A stretch of 64,000 nucleotides of DNA from Mycobacterium numidiamassiliense (GTDB lineage Bacteria > Actinomycetota > Actinomycetes > Mycobacteriales > Mycobacteriaceae). Positions 16,459-28,737 of this stretch are shown here, in pieces. A model generated the notes under the pieces. It worked only from the letters and a program-made list of their open reading frames with translations. It made no database searches and was not told the origin of the DNA. The stretch spans positions 2,901,066 to 2,965,065 of the forward strand of contig NZ_FUEZ01000004.1 of the NCBI RefSeq assembly GCF_900157365.1, read 5' to 3'. The number at the start of each line of letters is the position of its first letter. Within the stretch, counting starts at the first letter, position 1. The position numbers and the translations under genes are program-made.

Positions 16459-17898
16459 TCACCAGTGTCCGGCTGCCTCCAGCACGCGCTTGCGCACCAG
16501 GAACCAACCCCCGAACAGTGCCGGAATGATGATCACCAACGAGGCGACGGTCCAGGTGCCGATCGGTTCGTCGAAAGCCATCAGCACCAGAATGAAGACC
16601 AGGAACACCAGGGTGAGGTAGCCGCTGTACGGGGTGAAGGGCATGCGGAAACTCGGCCGTTGCAGGGTTCCGGCTTGCGTCCGCTTGTAAAAGCGCAGCT
16701 GACACGCGACGATCATGGCCCAGGACGCGATGATGCCCAAAGCGGCGTCCTCGAGCACGATTTCGAAGGCTTCGCCGGGCTTGAAGGCGTTGAGCACGAT
16801 GCCGAAAAGGCAGATGACGGCGGTCATCGCGATTCCGCCGTAAGGCACGCCGCGCTTCGTCATCCGCGTGGCGAACTTGGGGCCGCTGCCACTCATTGCG
16901 AGTGAGTGCATGACGCGGCCGGTCGAATACAGTCCCGCGTTCAGGCTCGACAGCGCGGCGGTGAGGACCACGATGTTCATCAGATCGCCTGCGCCATGGA
17001 AGCCGATCTTGGAGAAGAACGTGACGAACGGACTTTCACCGGCCTTGAAGGAGGTGTACGGCAACAACAGTGACAGCAGCACCACCGACCCGACGTAAAA
17101 GACCGCGATCCGGGCGATCACCGAGTTGATCGCCCGCGGCATGATCTTCTCCGGCTCGGCGGTCTCACCGGCGGCAATACCCACCAATTCGACTCCGGCA
17201 TAAGCGAATACCACTCCCGAGGCTGTCACCAGCAGGGGTATCACACCGGTCGGGAACAGGCCGCCATGGTCAGCCCATATCCCGGGTCCGGTGTCGTGCC
17301 CGTCGATGTGAAATCGCCCGGCCAGGAACACAATTCCCACGACCAGGAACGCGATGAGCGCGAAAACCTTGATCAGCGCCGCCCAGAACTCGAGCTCGCC
17401 GAACCAGGCGACGGAGATCATGTTCATCGACAGCACCACCACCAGGGCGATGAGCGCGAGAAGCCATTGCGGGATCGCCCCGAAAGAAGTCCAGTGGCGC
17501 AGGTAGGTGGCGATTGCGGTGGTGTCCACGATCGATGTCATGGCCCAGTTCAGGAAATACATCCAGCCCACGGCGTAAGCGGCCTTCTCGCCGAAGAATT
17601 CACGCGCGTAAGACACGAACGAGCCCGACGACGGACGGTGCAGCACCAGCTCGCCCAGCGCGCGAAGAATGAAGAACACGAAGATCCCGCAGACGCCATA
17701 TACCAGGAACAACCCGGGCCCGGCCTTGACGAGGCGCCCGCCGGCGCCGAGGAACAGACCGGTGCCGATCGCGCCGCCGATCGCAATCATCTGAAGTTGC
17801 CGGGCCTTGAGGCCTTTGTGGTAACCGGCTTCTTCGTTGAAAGAGGCCGGGGCCTCGGCTTTCGGATGTTGGTCAGGGGGGTCGGACAGGGCGGCCAT
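16459..17898 (-). CDS. ansP1: L-asparagine permease AnsP1 (APC family)
   Basis: A 479-aa amino-acid/polyamine/cation (APC) permease, close in sequence to AnsP1 (Rv2127), reported to carry asparagine and aspartate. The TM1 signature IGGAIGTGLFLGAGGRLVKA and the segment ALGELVLHRPSSGSFVSYAR are hallmark features. About 12 membrane helices are visible. The ATG at 17898 starts MAALSDPPDQHPKAEAP; the frame stays open upstream for 256 more codons, but that part only shadows the PAC2 gene. A short gap separates it from the PAC2 gene on the same strand. Confidence 0.92.
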   Translation of the reverse strand: MAALSDPPDQHPKAEAPASFNEEAGYHKGLKARQLQMIAIGGAIGTGLFLGAGGRLVKAGPGLFLVYGVCGIFVFFILRALGELVLHRPSSGSFVSYAREFFGEKAAYAVGWMYFLNWAMTSIVDTTAIATYLRHWTSFGAIPQWLLALIALVVVLSMNMISVAWFGELEFWAALIKVFALIAFLVVGIVFLAGRFHIDGHDTGPGIWADHGGLFPTGVIPLLVTASGVVFAYAGVELVGIAAGETAEPEKIMPRAINSVIARIAVFYVGSVVLLSLLLPYTSFKAGESPFVTFFSKIGFHGAGDLMNIVVLTAALSSLNAGLYSTGRVMHSLAMSGSGPKFATRMTKRGVPYGGIAMTAVICLFGIVLNAFKPGEAFEIVLEDAALGIIASWAMIVACQLRFYKRTQAGTLQRPSFRMPFTPYSGYLTLVFLVFILVLMAFDEPIGTWTVASLVIIIPALFGGWFLVRKRVLEAAGHW

Positions 17899-18017
17899 GG
17901 AGGGTCCAATCGTCGTCGTTCGTCCAACCCGCTGGGATGCCCCGGAGTGGTTAGCTAGCGATCTTTTCGCAGTCGGCGACCCGGGGCAACAGGACGAGCC
18001 ACGGTTACTCGCCGCGG

Positions 18018-18893
18018 TTACTTGCCGCGGCCGGGCCTGCGGCGGCGCAGATACCGCTCGAACTCGGCGGCCAGCGCGTCGCCGTCGATCTTGCCCAGGG
18101 CCTCGTTCACGTCGACCTCGGCGTCGCCGCGTTCCTCGAGTGCCGTCACGTATTCGGCCAGGTCGTCGTCCTCGGTGGCCATCTCTGTGACCGCCTGTTC
18201 CCACTCCTCGGCCTGCGTCGGCAGGTCGGCCAGCGGAACCTCGATGTCGAGCACGTCTTCGACGCGTCGCAGCAGCGCCACCGTCGCCTTGGGGTTGGGC
18301 GGCTGCGACACGTAATGCGGCACCGCCGCCCAGAACGTCACCGCGGGGATCCCGGCGGCCACACAGGCGTCCTGGAACACGCCCGCGATCCCGGTGGGCC
18401 CCTCGTAGCGGGTTTCCTCGAGGCCGAACAGTTTCGCCGATTCGGGGGAGTAGGCCGCACCCGAGACCGGCACCGGCCGGGTGTGCGGGGTGTCGGCCAG
18501 CAGCGCCCCCAGGATCACGACGGTGTCGACGTTGAGTTTGTCGGCGATGGCCACCAACTCCGCGCAGAAGGTGCGCCAGCGCATGTTCGGCTCCACCCCG
18601 TGCATCAACACGACGTCGCGGTCGCTGCCCGGCGGCCGGCAGTGCGAGATCCGCATCGCCGGCCACACCAGCTCCCGGGTCACCCCGTCGACCTGGCGGA
18701 TGACGGGGCGATTCACCTGGTAGTCGTAGTAGGCCTCGTCGTCGATCTCGATGATCGGATCGGCCTCCCAGATCGCGTCGAGGTGTTCCAACGCGTCGCT
18801 GGCGGCGTCACCGGCGTCATTCCAGCCCTCAAACGCCGCCACGACGACGGTGTTGTGCAATTCGGGCAGCGGGCTGCCATCGGGCGGGGTCAC
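18018..18893 (-). CDS. PAC2-family (proteasome assembly chaperone-like) protein
   Basis: A 291-aa PAC2/DUF75 protein (Rv2125 type). The opening block LHNTVVVAAFEGWNDAGDAA is the family signature, followed by ILGALLADTPHTRPVP and YEGPTGIAGVFQDACVAAG, typical of a purine-phosphorylase-like fold. Archaeal and eukaryotic relatives assist proteasome assembly; whether this one acts on the mycobacterial proteasome encoded at 35-37 kb is not shown. GTG at 18893 is chosen by family start; ATG at 18977 is an alternative. Divergent from the metH locus. Confidence 0.87.
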   Translation of the reverse strand: MTPPDGSPLPELHNTVVVAAFEGWNDAGDAASDALEHLDAIWEADPIIEIDDEAYYDYQVNRPVIRQVDGVTRELVWPAMRISHCRPPGSDRDVVLMHGVEPNMRWRTFCAELVAIADKLNVDTVVILGALLADTPHTRPVPVSGAAYSPESAKLFGLEETRYEGPTGIAGVFQDACVAAGIPAVTFWAAVPHYVSQPPNPKATVALLRRVEDVLDIEVPLADLPTQAEEWEQAVTEMATEDDDLAEYVTALEERGDAEVDVNEALGKIDGDALAAEFERYLRRRRPGRGK

Positions 18894-18997
18894 AGAATCA
18901 GCGTAAGGCCTACGGGCGACTGGCTGCGCTCGCACGGCGATGTCGCTACCAACCCGGCGGGACCGGGGCTTTTCCATAGCACGTCTATCCTTATGGG

Positions 18998-19180
18998 GTG
19001 ATTGCCGATGGGCACCCAATTGCAGGCCGCGGGCCTGACTTTGGACGACTTCAACAACCGGCGTCGACGCGGTCGAGACGAAATACGTTCGGCTGCAATT
19101 CAGTTAACCTGGGTAACTACTACATAGCCGACAAGATCCGCGAGCTGGTGATCAAGGGCACCACGATCGCCAAGCGGGTC
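18998..19180 (+). pseudogene. Remnant of the native actinobacterial-type metH (5' end)
   Basis: Scattered over three frames are pieces of the N-terminal homocysteine-binding domain of actinobacterial MetH: VIADG (18998, frame 2 of the window), MGTQLQAAGLTLDDF (from 19008, frame 3), then VDAVET (about 19063, frame 1) and NTFGCN-NLGNYYIADKIREL to AKRV (ending 19180, frame 2). In M. tuberculosis MetH the same order is GAMGTQLQAA-LTLDDF ... AVETNTFGCN-SNLGDYDIADRIRDL ... AIARRV. About 28 codons are missing between LDDF and VDAVET, and frameshifts and an early end make it non-functional. Orientation and location match the native gene slot. The intact metH downstream belongs to another subfamily. 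Confidence 0.8.
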
Positions 19181-19295
19181 GGGTCGAGCTGGGCGTCCAG
19201 ACGTCGGGTGACGACGTAGGATTTTCTGGTCGAGAGGCGTTGCAACGGTTCCGGGTCCGTGCCGGTATCCGCCACGCTCGGCAGAGTCAAGGACG

Positions 19296-19316
19296 CCTTC
19301 CGTTACGGAAGGAAAG
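19296..19316 (+). promoter_or_regulatory. Hairpin overlapping the metH ribosome-binding site
   Basis: CCTTCCG (19296-19302), loop TTA, CGGAAGG (19306-19312) forms a perfect 7-bp stem. Its 3' arm is the front half of the Shine-Dalgarno sequence CGGAAGGAAAG that precedes the metH GTG at 19320. The hairpin could limit translation initiation unless opened. Whether this is regulated or just a residue of the donor leader cannot be told from sequence. Confidence 0.5.
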
Positions 19317-19319
19317 TGC

Positions 19320-23063
<3,744 letters not shown>

Positions 23064-23385
23064 GCCTGGGCTCGGATGCGTCGGCCGCCGTCCGGACTGA
23101 CTATCCGTTTGCCCGCCTCCGAGCGACAACAGCTTTCGTCGACCGGCCCGTCGCCGTCGGCCCCGCACCGGCGTTGTCGCTCGGAGGCGGGCAAAACGGT
23201 GCTCTCTCCGCTCGGATGCCGCGATGCACTAGACGCGCAGGACTGAATTCAGGGGTCTCTCGAAAAGGCAATTAGTACAACATGATCCATGACGCCGGAC
23301 AGGTTGGACGCCCGTCTCGGCGGGGCGTCGTTGCCTGGCGCGCATCGCCGTCGGGCTAAACCGCCGTGACTTTGCCACGCGGCAC
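23064..23385 (+). other. Intergenic region between metH and hisE
   Basis: A 322-nt gap. It holds the long inverted repeat at 23108-23195 (listed separately). The remainder has no ORF with recognisable similarity and no remnant of the native metH 3' end was recognised. The hisE promoter or leader should lie in the last 150 nt, but no clear -35/-10 pair was found. Confidence 0.5.
23108..23195 (+). terminator. Long inverted repeat after metH (probable terminator)
   Basis: The 23-nt arm TTTGCCCGCCTCCGAGCGACAAC (23108-23130; first 20 nt TTTGCCCGCCTCCGAGCGAC) is perfectly complementary to 23173-23195, with a 42-nt GC-rich loop. It starts 45 nt after the metH stop. The stem is strong enough to stop transcription, though no U-run follows, as is common in mycobacterial terminators. 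The long loop is unusual; it might instead be a small mobile or imported element. Confidence 0.55.
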
Positions 23386-23667
23386 GTGAAACAATCGCTG
23401 GCCGTGAAGACCTTCGAGGATCTGTTCGCCGAGCTGGGCGAACGAGCCCGCACTCGACCGGCGGGCTCTGCCACCGTCGCCGCACTCGACGGCGGGATAC
23501 ATGGGCTGGGCAAGAAGATCCTGGAGGAGGCCGGCGAGGTGTGGCTGGCCGCCGAACACGAACCCGACGAGGCATTGGCCGAGGAGATCAGCCAATTGCT
23601 GTACTGGACGCAGGTGCTGATGATCGCGCGCGGACTGTCCCTCGATGACGTCTACCGGAAGTTATGA
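23386..23667 (+). CDS. hisE: Phosphoribosyl-ATP pyrophosphatase HisE
   Basis: A 93-aa HisE (Rv2122c, same length), an all-alpha NTP-pyrophosphohydrolase that hydrolyses phosphoribosyl-ATP to phosphoribosyl-AMP in the second step of histidine synthesis. The metal-binding helix KILEEAGEVWLAAEHEPDEA and the later EEISQLLYWTQVL are characteristic. GTG at 23386 gives VKQSLAVKTFEDLF, matching the M. tuberculosis start; an in-frame GTG lies at 23404. It overlaps hisG by 4 nt (ATGA). Confidence 0.93.
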   Translation: MKQSLAVKTFEDLFAELGERARTRPAGSATVAALDGGIHGLGKKILEEAGEVWLAAEHEPDEALAEEISQLLYWTQVLMIARGLSLDDVYRKL

Positions 23668-24527
23668 GCATGTTGCGAGTCGCGGTGCCCAACAAGGGGA
23701 CGCTGAGCGAGCCGGCCACCGAGATCCTCTCGGAGGCCGGCTACCGGCGGCGCACCGATTCCAAAGATCTCACCGTCATCGACCGGGTCAACCACGTCGA
23801 GTTCTTTTTCCTGCGGCCCAAAGACATTGCCATCTACGTAGGTTCGGGTGAGCTCGATTTCGGCATCACCGGACGAGACCTGGTGCTCGATTCTGATGCG
23901 CCGGTGCACGAATGCCTGGCGTTGGGTTTCGGATCGTCCAGCTTCCGCTATGCGGGGCCGGCCGGACGTGACTGGACGACAGCCGATCTGGCCGGCAAGC
24001 GGATCGCCACCGCCTATCCGAACCTGGTTCGAAAAGACTTGGCCGAGAGGGGAATCGACGCCACTGTCATCAGGCTTGACGGCGCCGTGGAGATTTCGGT
24101 GCAACTCGGGGTGGCCGATGCCATCGCCGACGTGGTGGGGTCCGGACGCACGCTGAGCCTGCACGACCTGGTGGCCTTCGGTAACCCGCTGTGTGATTCG
24201 GAGGCCGTGCTGATCGAGCGGGTGGATCAGGCCGCCCAGGGCGAGGCCAGGGCGGCGCGCGATCAGCTGGTTGCGCGGATTCAGGGTGTGGTGTTCGGCC
24301 AGCAGTATCTGATGCTCGACTACGACTGCCCGCGCACGGTCCTCGACAAGGCCACCGCGATCACGCCGGGCCTCGAGTCACCGACCATCGCCCCGCTCGC
24401 CGACGATGCCTGGGTCGCCATCCGCGCCCTGGTGCCACGCCGCGGCGTCAACGAGATCATGGACGAGCTCGCCGCCATCGGCGCCAAAGCGATTCTGGCT
24501 TCAGACATCAGATTCTGCCGTTTCTAG
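23664..24527 (+). CDS. hisG: ATP phosphoribosyltransferase HisG (long form)
   Basis: A 287-aa long-form HisG (Rv2121c), the feedback-inhibited first enzyme of histidine synthesis, joining ATP and PRPP. The start MLRVAVPNKGTLSEPATEIL (after a two-residue extension), the mid motifs GITGRDLVLDS and AYPNLVRKDL, and DAIADVVGSGRTL (PRPP site) are present. The C-terminal ACT-like regulatory domain that binds histidine spans about 212-287 and ends SDIRFCRF. ATG at 23664 overlaps the hisE stop; ATG at 23670 is equally possible. Co-transcribed with hisE. Confidence 0.95.
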   Translation: MSMLRVAVPNKGTLSEPATEILSEAGYRRRTDSKDLTVIDRVNHVEFFFLRPKDIAIYVGSGELDFGITGRDLVLDSDAPVHECLALGFGSSSFRYAGPAGRDWTTADLAGKRIATAYPNLVRKDLAERGIDATVIRLDGAVEISVQLGVADAIADVVGSGRTLSLHDLVAFGNPLCDSEAVLIERVDQAAQGEARAARDQLVARIQGVVFGQQYLMLDYDCPRTVLDKATAITPGLESPTIAPLADDAWVAIRALVPRRGVNEIMDELAAIGAKAILASDIRFCRF

Positions 24528-24632
24528 TGCCCCGCTCTGTGTGTTAGCGTCCGCCCTGGGGGACTGCCCGAAGTAATGGGAGAGGCTGTCCCTTTTACCG
24601 TCGCCGGGCTGTTCGTCCCCAGGAGGGTCTTC

Positions 24633-25145
24633 GTGACACACACTCTTATCTTGCTGCTGGCTTTACTCATCGGCGTAGTCGCCGGGTTGCGTTCGCTGAC
24701 CGCGCCCGCCGTGGTCGCCTGGGCCGCTGCCCTTGACTGGATCGACCTCGACCACACCTGGGCATCCTGGGTGGACAACAAGATCACGGTCGTGGTCCTG
24801 ACGTTTCTCGCGGTCGCCGAACTCGTCAGCGACAAACTGCCGAAGACGCCGCCGCGCACGGCGCCGCCATCGTTCGGAGCCCGGCTCGTGATGGGCGGCT
24901 TCGCCGGCGCCGTCCTCGGCGCCTGGCCGCACTGGACGTTTACCGCGCTGGGCGCGGGTGTGATCGGTGCGGTGCTCGGCACATTGGGCGGCTATCAAGC
25001 CCGCAAGCGATTGGTGGCCGCCAGCGGTGGCAAGGACTTGCCGATCGCCCTGCTCGAGGATGCGGTCGCGATCCTCGGCGGATTCGCCATCGTCGCCTTG
25101 ACGGGTCACGTGCTGACCGAATATCTCCTCACGGCCGTTAAGTGA
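24633..25145 (+). CDS. DUF4126-like membrane protein (Rv2120c-like)
   Basis: A 170-aa membrane protein with 4-5 hydrophobic segments (residues about 4-24, 30-45, 48-66, 85-125 and 148-166) and glycine-rich helices such as GAGVIGAVLGTLGGYQARK. It resembles DUF4126-family proteins and occupies the Rv2120c slot. No function is known. GTG at 24633 follows AGGAGG by 7 nt, a clear start decision over the longer frame. It overlaps the next gene by 4 nt (GTGA), so the two are coupled. Confidence 0.75.
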   Translation: MTHTLILLLALLIGVVAGLRSLTAPAVVAWAAALDWIDLDHTWASWVDNKITVVVLTFLAVAELVSDKLPKTPPRTAPPSFGARLVMGGFAGAVLGAWPHWTFTALGAGVIGAVLGTLGGYQARKRLVAASGGKDLPIALLEDAVAILGGFAIVALTGHVLTEYLLTAVK

Positions 25146-26512
25146 CAGCGCATTTCGATGCGATCATCGTTGGCGCCGGCCAGGCCGGTCCGCCGCTCGC
25201 GGGTCGGCTGACGGCCGCCGGTCAGCGCGTTGCGATCGTCGAGCGCAAACTGATCGGCGGCACCTGCGTCAACAACGGCTGCATCCCGACCAAAACGCTG
25301 GTGGCCAGCGCTCACACCGCGCACCAGGCGCGCCGCGGTACGGAATACGGTGTCGGCACCGGATCGATCAGCGTGGACATGGCAAAAGTCAAGGCACGCA
25401 AGGACGGCATCATGCTCGCCGACCGCAAGGACGTCGAGGACTGGCTGGACGGCATGGACGGCTGCACCGTCTTTCGCGGCCACGCCCGCTTCGAGGATCC
25501 GCACACCATGCGGGTCGGAGATGACGTCCTGCACGCCGATCGGATCTTCCTCAACGTCGGTGGCCGTGCCGTCGTCCCCGACATCTCTGGACTCGCCGAC
25601 GTCGACTACCTCACCAACGTGTCGATCCTCGACATCGACACGCTGCCACACCATCTCATCATCGTCGGGGGTAGCTACATCGCGCTGGAGTTCGCCCAGA
25701 TGTACCAGCGCTTCGGTGCCCGGGTGACCGTCGTCGAACGGGGCCCACGGCTGGCGTCCCGCGAAGACGAGGATGTCTCGGCCACCATCAGAGAGATCCT
25801 GGAGGCCGAAGGGATCGAGATCATCGTGGGTGCCGACGATGTGCGAGTCAGCAAGGCCGACAAGGGCTTTGAACTCACACCGACGGCGGGGGCCGATCCC
25901 ATCCACGGCAGTCATCTGCTGGTGGCGGTCGGGCGCCGGCCCAACACCGACGATCTCGGACTCGAGGCCGCCGGCGTGCAGACCGACGCGCGGGGCTACA
26001 TCGTGGTCGACGATCAGCTCAGGACGAACGTCGAGCACATCTGGGCGATGGGCGACTGCAACGGCAAGGGTGCATTCACCCACACGTCATACAACGACTT
26101 CGAGATTGTTGCCGCCAACCTGCTCGACGACGATCCGCGCCGGGTCAGCGACCGCATCACCACCTATGCCCTCTACATCGATCCGCCGCTGGGGCGGGCC
26201 GGTATGACGGTGCGTGAGGTCCGTGAATCGGGCCGCAAGGCGCTGGTCGGCAAGCGGCCGATGACCAAGGTCGGCAGGGCCGTGGAAAAGGGTGAGACGC
26301 AAGGCTTTATGCAAGTCGTGGTCGATGCCGACACCCACGAGATTTTGGGAGCGGCCATTCTCGGTGTCGGTGGCGACGAGGCGATTCACTGCATTCTGGA
26401 CGTCATGTCGGCCAAGGCGCCGTACACGACGCTGTCGCGCACCATGCATATCCATCCCACCGTCAGCGAGCTGATACCCACCATGCTGCAGGAGATGTCG
26501 CCGCTGCTCTAG
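25142..26512 (+). CDS. FAD-dependent pyridine nucleotide-disulfide oxidoreductase (mercuric reductase/RclA-like)
   Basis: A 456-aa two-dinucleotide-binding flavoenzyme. It has the FAD GxGxxG (IIVGAGQAGPPLAGRL), redox-active cysteines in GGTCVNNGCIPTKT, the NAD(P) site IIVGGSYIALEFAQM, the second FAD site HIWAMGDCNGKGAF and a dimerisation domain ending with HPTVSELIPTML. The CxxxxC spacing is that of group I disulfide reductases. Without the MerA N-terminal domain or C-terminal Cys pair, a general MerA-like or RclA-like reductase is a better call than mercuric reductase. Coupled to the upstream membrane protein (GTGA). No equivalent is known here in M. tuberculosis. Confidence 0.87.
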   Translation: MTAHFDAIIVGAGQAGPPLAGRLTAAGQRVAIVERKLIGGTCVNNGCIPTKTLVASAHTAHQARRGTEYGVGTGSISVDMAKVKARKDGIMLADRKDVEDWLDGMDGCTVFRGHARFEDPHTMRVGDDVLHADRIFLNVGGRAVVPDISGLADVDYLTNVSILDIDTLPHHLIIVGGSYIALEFAQMYQRFGARVTVVERGPRLASREDEDVSATIREILEAEGIEIIVGADDVRVSKADKGFELTPTAGADPIHGSHLLVAVGRRPNTDDLGLEAAGVQTDARGYIVVDDQLRTNVEHIWAMGDCNGKGAFTHTSYNDFEIVAANLLDDDPRRVSDRITTYALYIDPPLGRAGMTVREVRESGRKALVGKRPMTKVGRAVEKGETQGFMQVVVDADTHEILGAAILGVGGDEAIHCILDVMSAKAPYTTLSRTMHIHPTVSELIPTMLQEMSPLL

Positions 26513-26520
26513 GCGAACGA

Positions 26521-27399
26521 TCAGGCAGCAGGTTGGGTAGGGTGTGAAATGGCTTGTGCCCGAGCCTTTTCCGGCCACCCGGGATAGGGCGGTGGCGTCC
26601 CGCCGAAAACCGGGCAGAGTGACTGATGCGGGCACCAGTCGCACAGCCGTGACGCCTTGGGGCGGAAATCGCCCGTCTCACCGGCGGATTGGATGGCACG
26701 CCAGATCGCCATCAGCGTCTTCTCGAAGCGCAGCAGCTCGTCGTGATCCGGGGAGTAGTCCAATACCTGGCCGTCGGCCAGGTAGATCAGCCGCAGCCGG
26801 GTGGGCAGCACGCCGCGTGACCGCAACAGCGCGACCGCATAGAACTTCATCTGGAACATGGCCTTGAACTCGGCCTGCGCTCTGGCCTCCGGCGGCGCCT
26901 TGCCGGTCTTGTAGTCGACCACCCGTAGCTCGCCGGTCGCGGCGACATCGATGCGGTCGATGAACCCGCGCAGCAGCGTGCCGTCGGCGAGTTCGACCTC
27001 GACACGCTGTTCGCACGACTGCGGGTCGAATCGGGTGGGGTCTTCCAGGCGGTAGTAGCCGGCCAGCAGTGCGCGGGCTTCCTCGAGCAGTTGGACTTGC
27101 AGTTCGGCTCCGAGCTCGTCGGCCAGATCGGGCTCTGCGGCGATCACCTTTTCCCACGCGGGCTGCACCAGTGATTTGGCCGTGTCCGGGCCGCGCGAGG
27201 CCGCAGGCAACCCGTAGAGCTGCTCGAGCGCGGCGTGCACCACCGACCCTCGAAGCTGCGCCGTCGACGGTGGCTCGGGCAGTCGGTCGATCGCCCGGAA
27301 GCGGTACAGCAACGGGCACTGCTTGAAGTCAGCCGCTCGCGACGGGGACAGGGCCGGTCTGGAAGCCGGTCGTACCCCTTCCTGCGGCTGGTCGGTCAT
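26521..27399 (-). CDS. RecB-family exonuclease (PD-(D/E)XK)
   Basis: A 292-aa Cas4/RecB-like nuclease (Rv2119 type). The start SPSRAADFKQCPLLYRFR is the conserved N-terminal motif; the active-site Asp and Glu/Lys are in GFIDRID and LRVVDYKTGK; and the end carries Cys residues (ASRLCDWCPHQSLCPVFGG) that with Cys near the N terminus may hold an iron-sulfur cluster as in Cas4/AddB-type proteins. Role in DNA repair is likely. ATG at 27399, divergent from trmI over 73 nt. No CRISPR array is near. Confidence 0.87.
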   Translation of the reverse strand: MTDQPQEGVRPASRPALSPSRAADFKQCPLLYRFRAIDRLPEPPSTAQLRGSVVHAALEQLYGLPAASRGPDTAKSLVQPAWEKVIAAEPDLADELGAELQVQLLEEARALLAGYYRLEDPTRFDPQSCEQRVEVELADGTLLRGFIDRIDVAATGELRVVDYKTGKAPPEARAQAEFKAMFQMKFYAVALLRSRGVLPTRLRLIYLADGQVLDYSPDHDELLRFEKTLMAIWRAIQSAGETGDFRPKASRLCDWCPHQSLCPVFGGTPPPYPGWPEKARAQAISHPTQPAA

Positions 27400-27472
27400 T
27401 CTCGCAGCCTAGGACCGGGCGCCGACAACCCCAAGCACCCGGAGCAGCGAGTCGGCTGGCACGCTAGACGGC

Positions 27473-28315
27473 GTGTCCGGAACCGGCCCACTCACCGTGG
27501 GCGAACGAGTCCAGCTCACCGACCCCAAGGGCCGTCACTACACGGTGGAGCTCACTCCTGGCGCCGAGTTCCACACGCATCGCGGAGCGATCGCCCACGA
27601 CGACCTGATCGGCCTGGAACAGGGCAGCGTGGTCAAATCCACCAGCGGCGCCCCGTTCTTGGTGCTGCGCCCGCTGTTGGTCGACTACATCATGTCGATG
27701 CCGCGCGGCCCGCAGGTCATCTACCCGAAGGACGCCGCGCAGATCGTGCACGAGGGCGACATCTTCCCGGGCGCGCGGGTGCTTGAGGCCGGGGCGGGTT
27801 CCGGCGCGCTGACCTGTTCGCTGTTGCGCGCGGTGGGCCCCGAGGGGCGGGTGGTCTCCTACGAAGTGCGCGCCGATCATGCCGAGCATGCGCAGCGCAA
27901 TGTCTCGGTCTTTTTCGGTCAGGCACCCGACAATTGGCGGCTGATCATCGGCGATGTCGTGGACTCCGATCTGCCGGACGGCTCCTTCGACCGGGCCGTG
28001 CTGGACATGCTGTCCCCGTGGGAGGTGCTGGACGCGGTCGCGCGACTGATGACGCCCGGCGGTGTGCTGATGATCTACGTCGCCACCGTCACCCAGCTGT
28101 CGAGGGCCGTGGAGGCGTTGCGGGCGGCACAGTGCTGGACGGAACCGCGGGCGTGGGAGTCGCTGCAGCGCGGCTGGCACGCCGTCGGCCTGGCTGTGCG
28201 GCCGCAGCATTCGATGCGCGGCCATACCGCGTTCCTGATCGCGACGCGCCGGCTCGCCCCCGGCGTGATCGCCCCGATGCCGCTGGGTCGCAAGCGACCC
28301 GGCCGGGACGGCTAG
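27473..28315 (+). CDS. trmI: tRNA (adenine-58-N1)-methyltransferase TrmI
   Basis: A 280-aa class I AdoMet-dependent methyltransferase (Rv2118c, same length) that makes m1A58 in the T loop of tRNAs. N-terminal beta-barrel domain (1-75), then the AdoMet motif VLEAGAGSGALTCSLL and the catalytic-region DVVDSDLPDGSFDRAVLDML. The signature YPKDAAQIVHEGDIFPGA is typical of TrmI. GTG at 27473. Convergent with the DUF503 gene, the two ending with a 4-nt overlap. Confidence 0.94.
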   Translation: MSGTGPLTVGERVQLTDPKGRHYTVELTPGAEFHTHRGAIAHDDLIGLEQGSVVKSTSGAPFLVLRPLLVDYIMSMPRGPQVIYPKDAAQIVHEGDIFPGARVLEAGAGSGALTCSLLRAVGPEGRVVSYEVRADHAEHAQRNVSVFFGQAPDNWRLIIGDVVDSDLPDGSFDRAVLDMLSPWEVLDAVARLMTPGGVLMIYVATVTQLSRAVEALRAAQCWTEPRAWESLQRGWHAVGLAVRPQHSMRGHTAFLIATRRLAPGVIAPMPLGRKRPGRDG

Positions 28316-28605
28316 TCGTCGCTGCGCCGTAACGAACGCTGCACCGACAGCAGTTCGAATTCCGGATGTGCGGCCACCAAGCGTTCGGCGGCGTCGAGAA
28401 CGTCGACCACATGGGCACGCTCGCCCGAGACGACGGCCACGCCGATTCCCGCGCGCCGATACAGCTCCTGCGAACCCGTCTCGGCCGCCGACACGCTGAA
28501 CTTGCGCCGCAGTTCGGCGACGACGGGCCGGATCACCGAACGCTTTTCCTTGAGCGATCGCACGTCGCCCAGCAAGACGTCGAATTCGAGCCAGCCGATC
28601 CACAT
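28312..28605 (-). CDS. DUF503-family protein
   Basis: A 97-aa DUF503/YlxP-like protein (Rv2117 type), a small alpha-beta fold often near ribosome-maturation genes but of unproven function. It starts MWIGWLEFDVLLGDVRSLKE and has the family block KRSVIRPVVAELRRKF. Its stop overlaps that of trmI by 4 nt on the opposite strand. It lies 132 nt downstream of lppK on the same strand. Confidence 0.85.
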   Translation of the reverse strand: MWIGWLEFDVLLGDVRSLKEKRSVIRPVVAELRRKFSVSAAETGSQELYRRAGIGVAVVSGERAHVVDVLDAAERLVAAHPEFELLSVQRSLRRSDD

Positions 28606-28737
28606 CTACGGCGGCGGGGCTTCCGTCGGGGCCGGTTCCCCCTCCCAACACAGCCCCCTCGGCGAGGCGCCCCGCTGCAAGGTTGTTCGGGGTCGGCCGA
28701 GTATCCCTCGCTGCGTGGCGCGAGCGCTCATCCTCGA

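Larger units (their letters stand above)
18894..19319 (+). other. Divergent intergenic region holding the metH remnant
   Basis: This 426-nt gap between the divergent PAC2 gene and metH contains the metH remnant at 18998-19180 (listed separately) and the leader hairpin at 19296-19312. The rest (18894-18997 and 19181-19295) shows no ORF with recognisable similarity, although remnant sequence may continue faintly to about 19215. No cobalamin riboswitch (B12 box) was recognised by eye. Confidence 0.55.

Noticed and set aside
16459..18666. A single 735-codon minus-strand frame suggesting an ansP1 fusion protein
   Set aside because: The upstream 256 codons shadow the PAC2 gene in another frame and have the Arg/Gly/Pro bias of an out-of-frame reading. 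The permease has a good ATG at 17898.
18894..19319. Cobalamin riboswitch before metH
   Set aside because: No B12-box-like conserved core was seen by eye; the region is explained mainly by the metH remnant. A covariance-model search would settle this.
26521..27399. Cas4-like nuclease as a sign of a CRISPR locus
   Set aside because: The protein is the conserved Rv2119-type RecB nuclease; no repeats or other cas genes are in the window.
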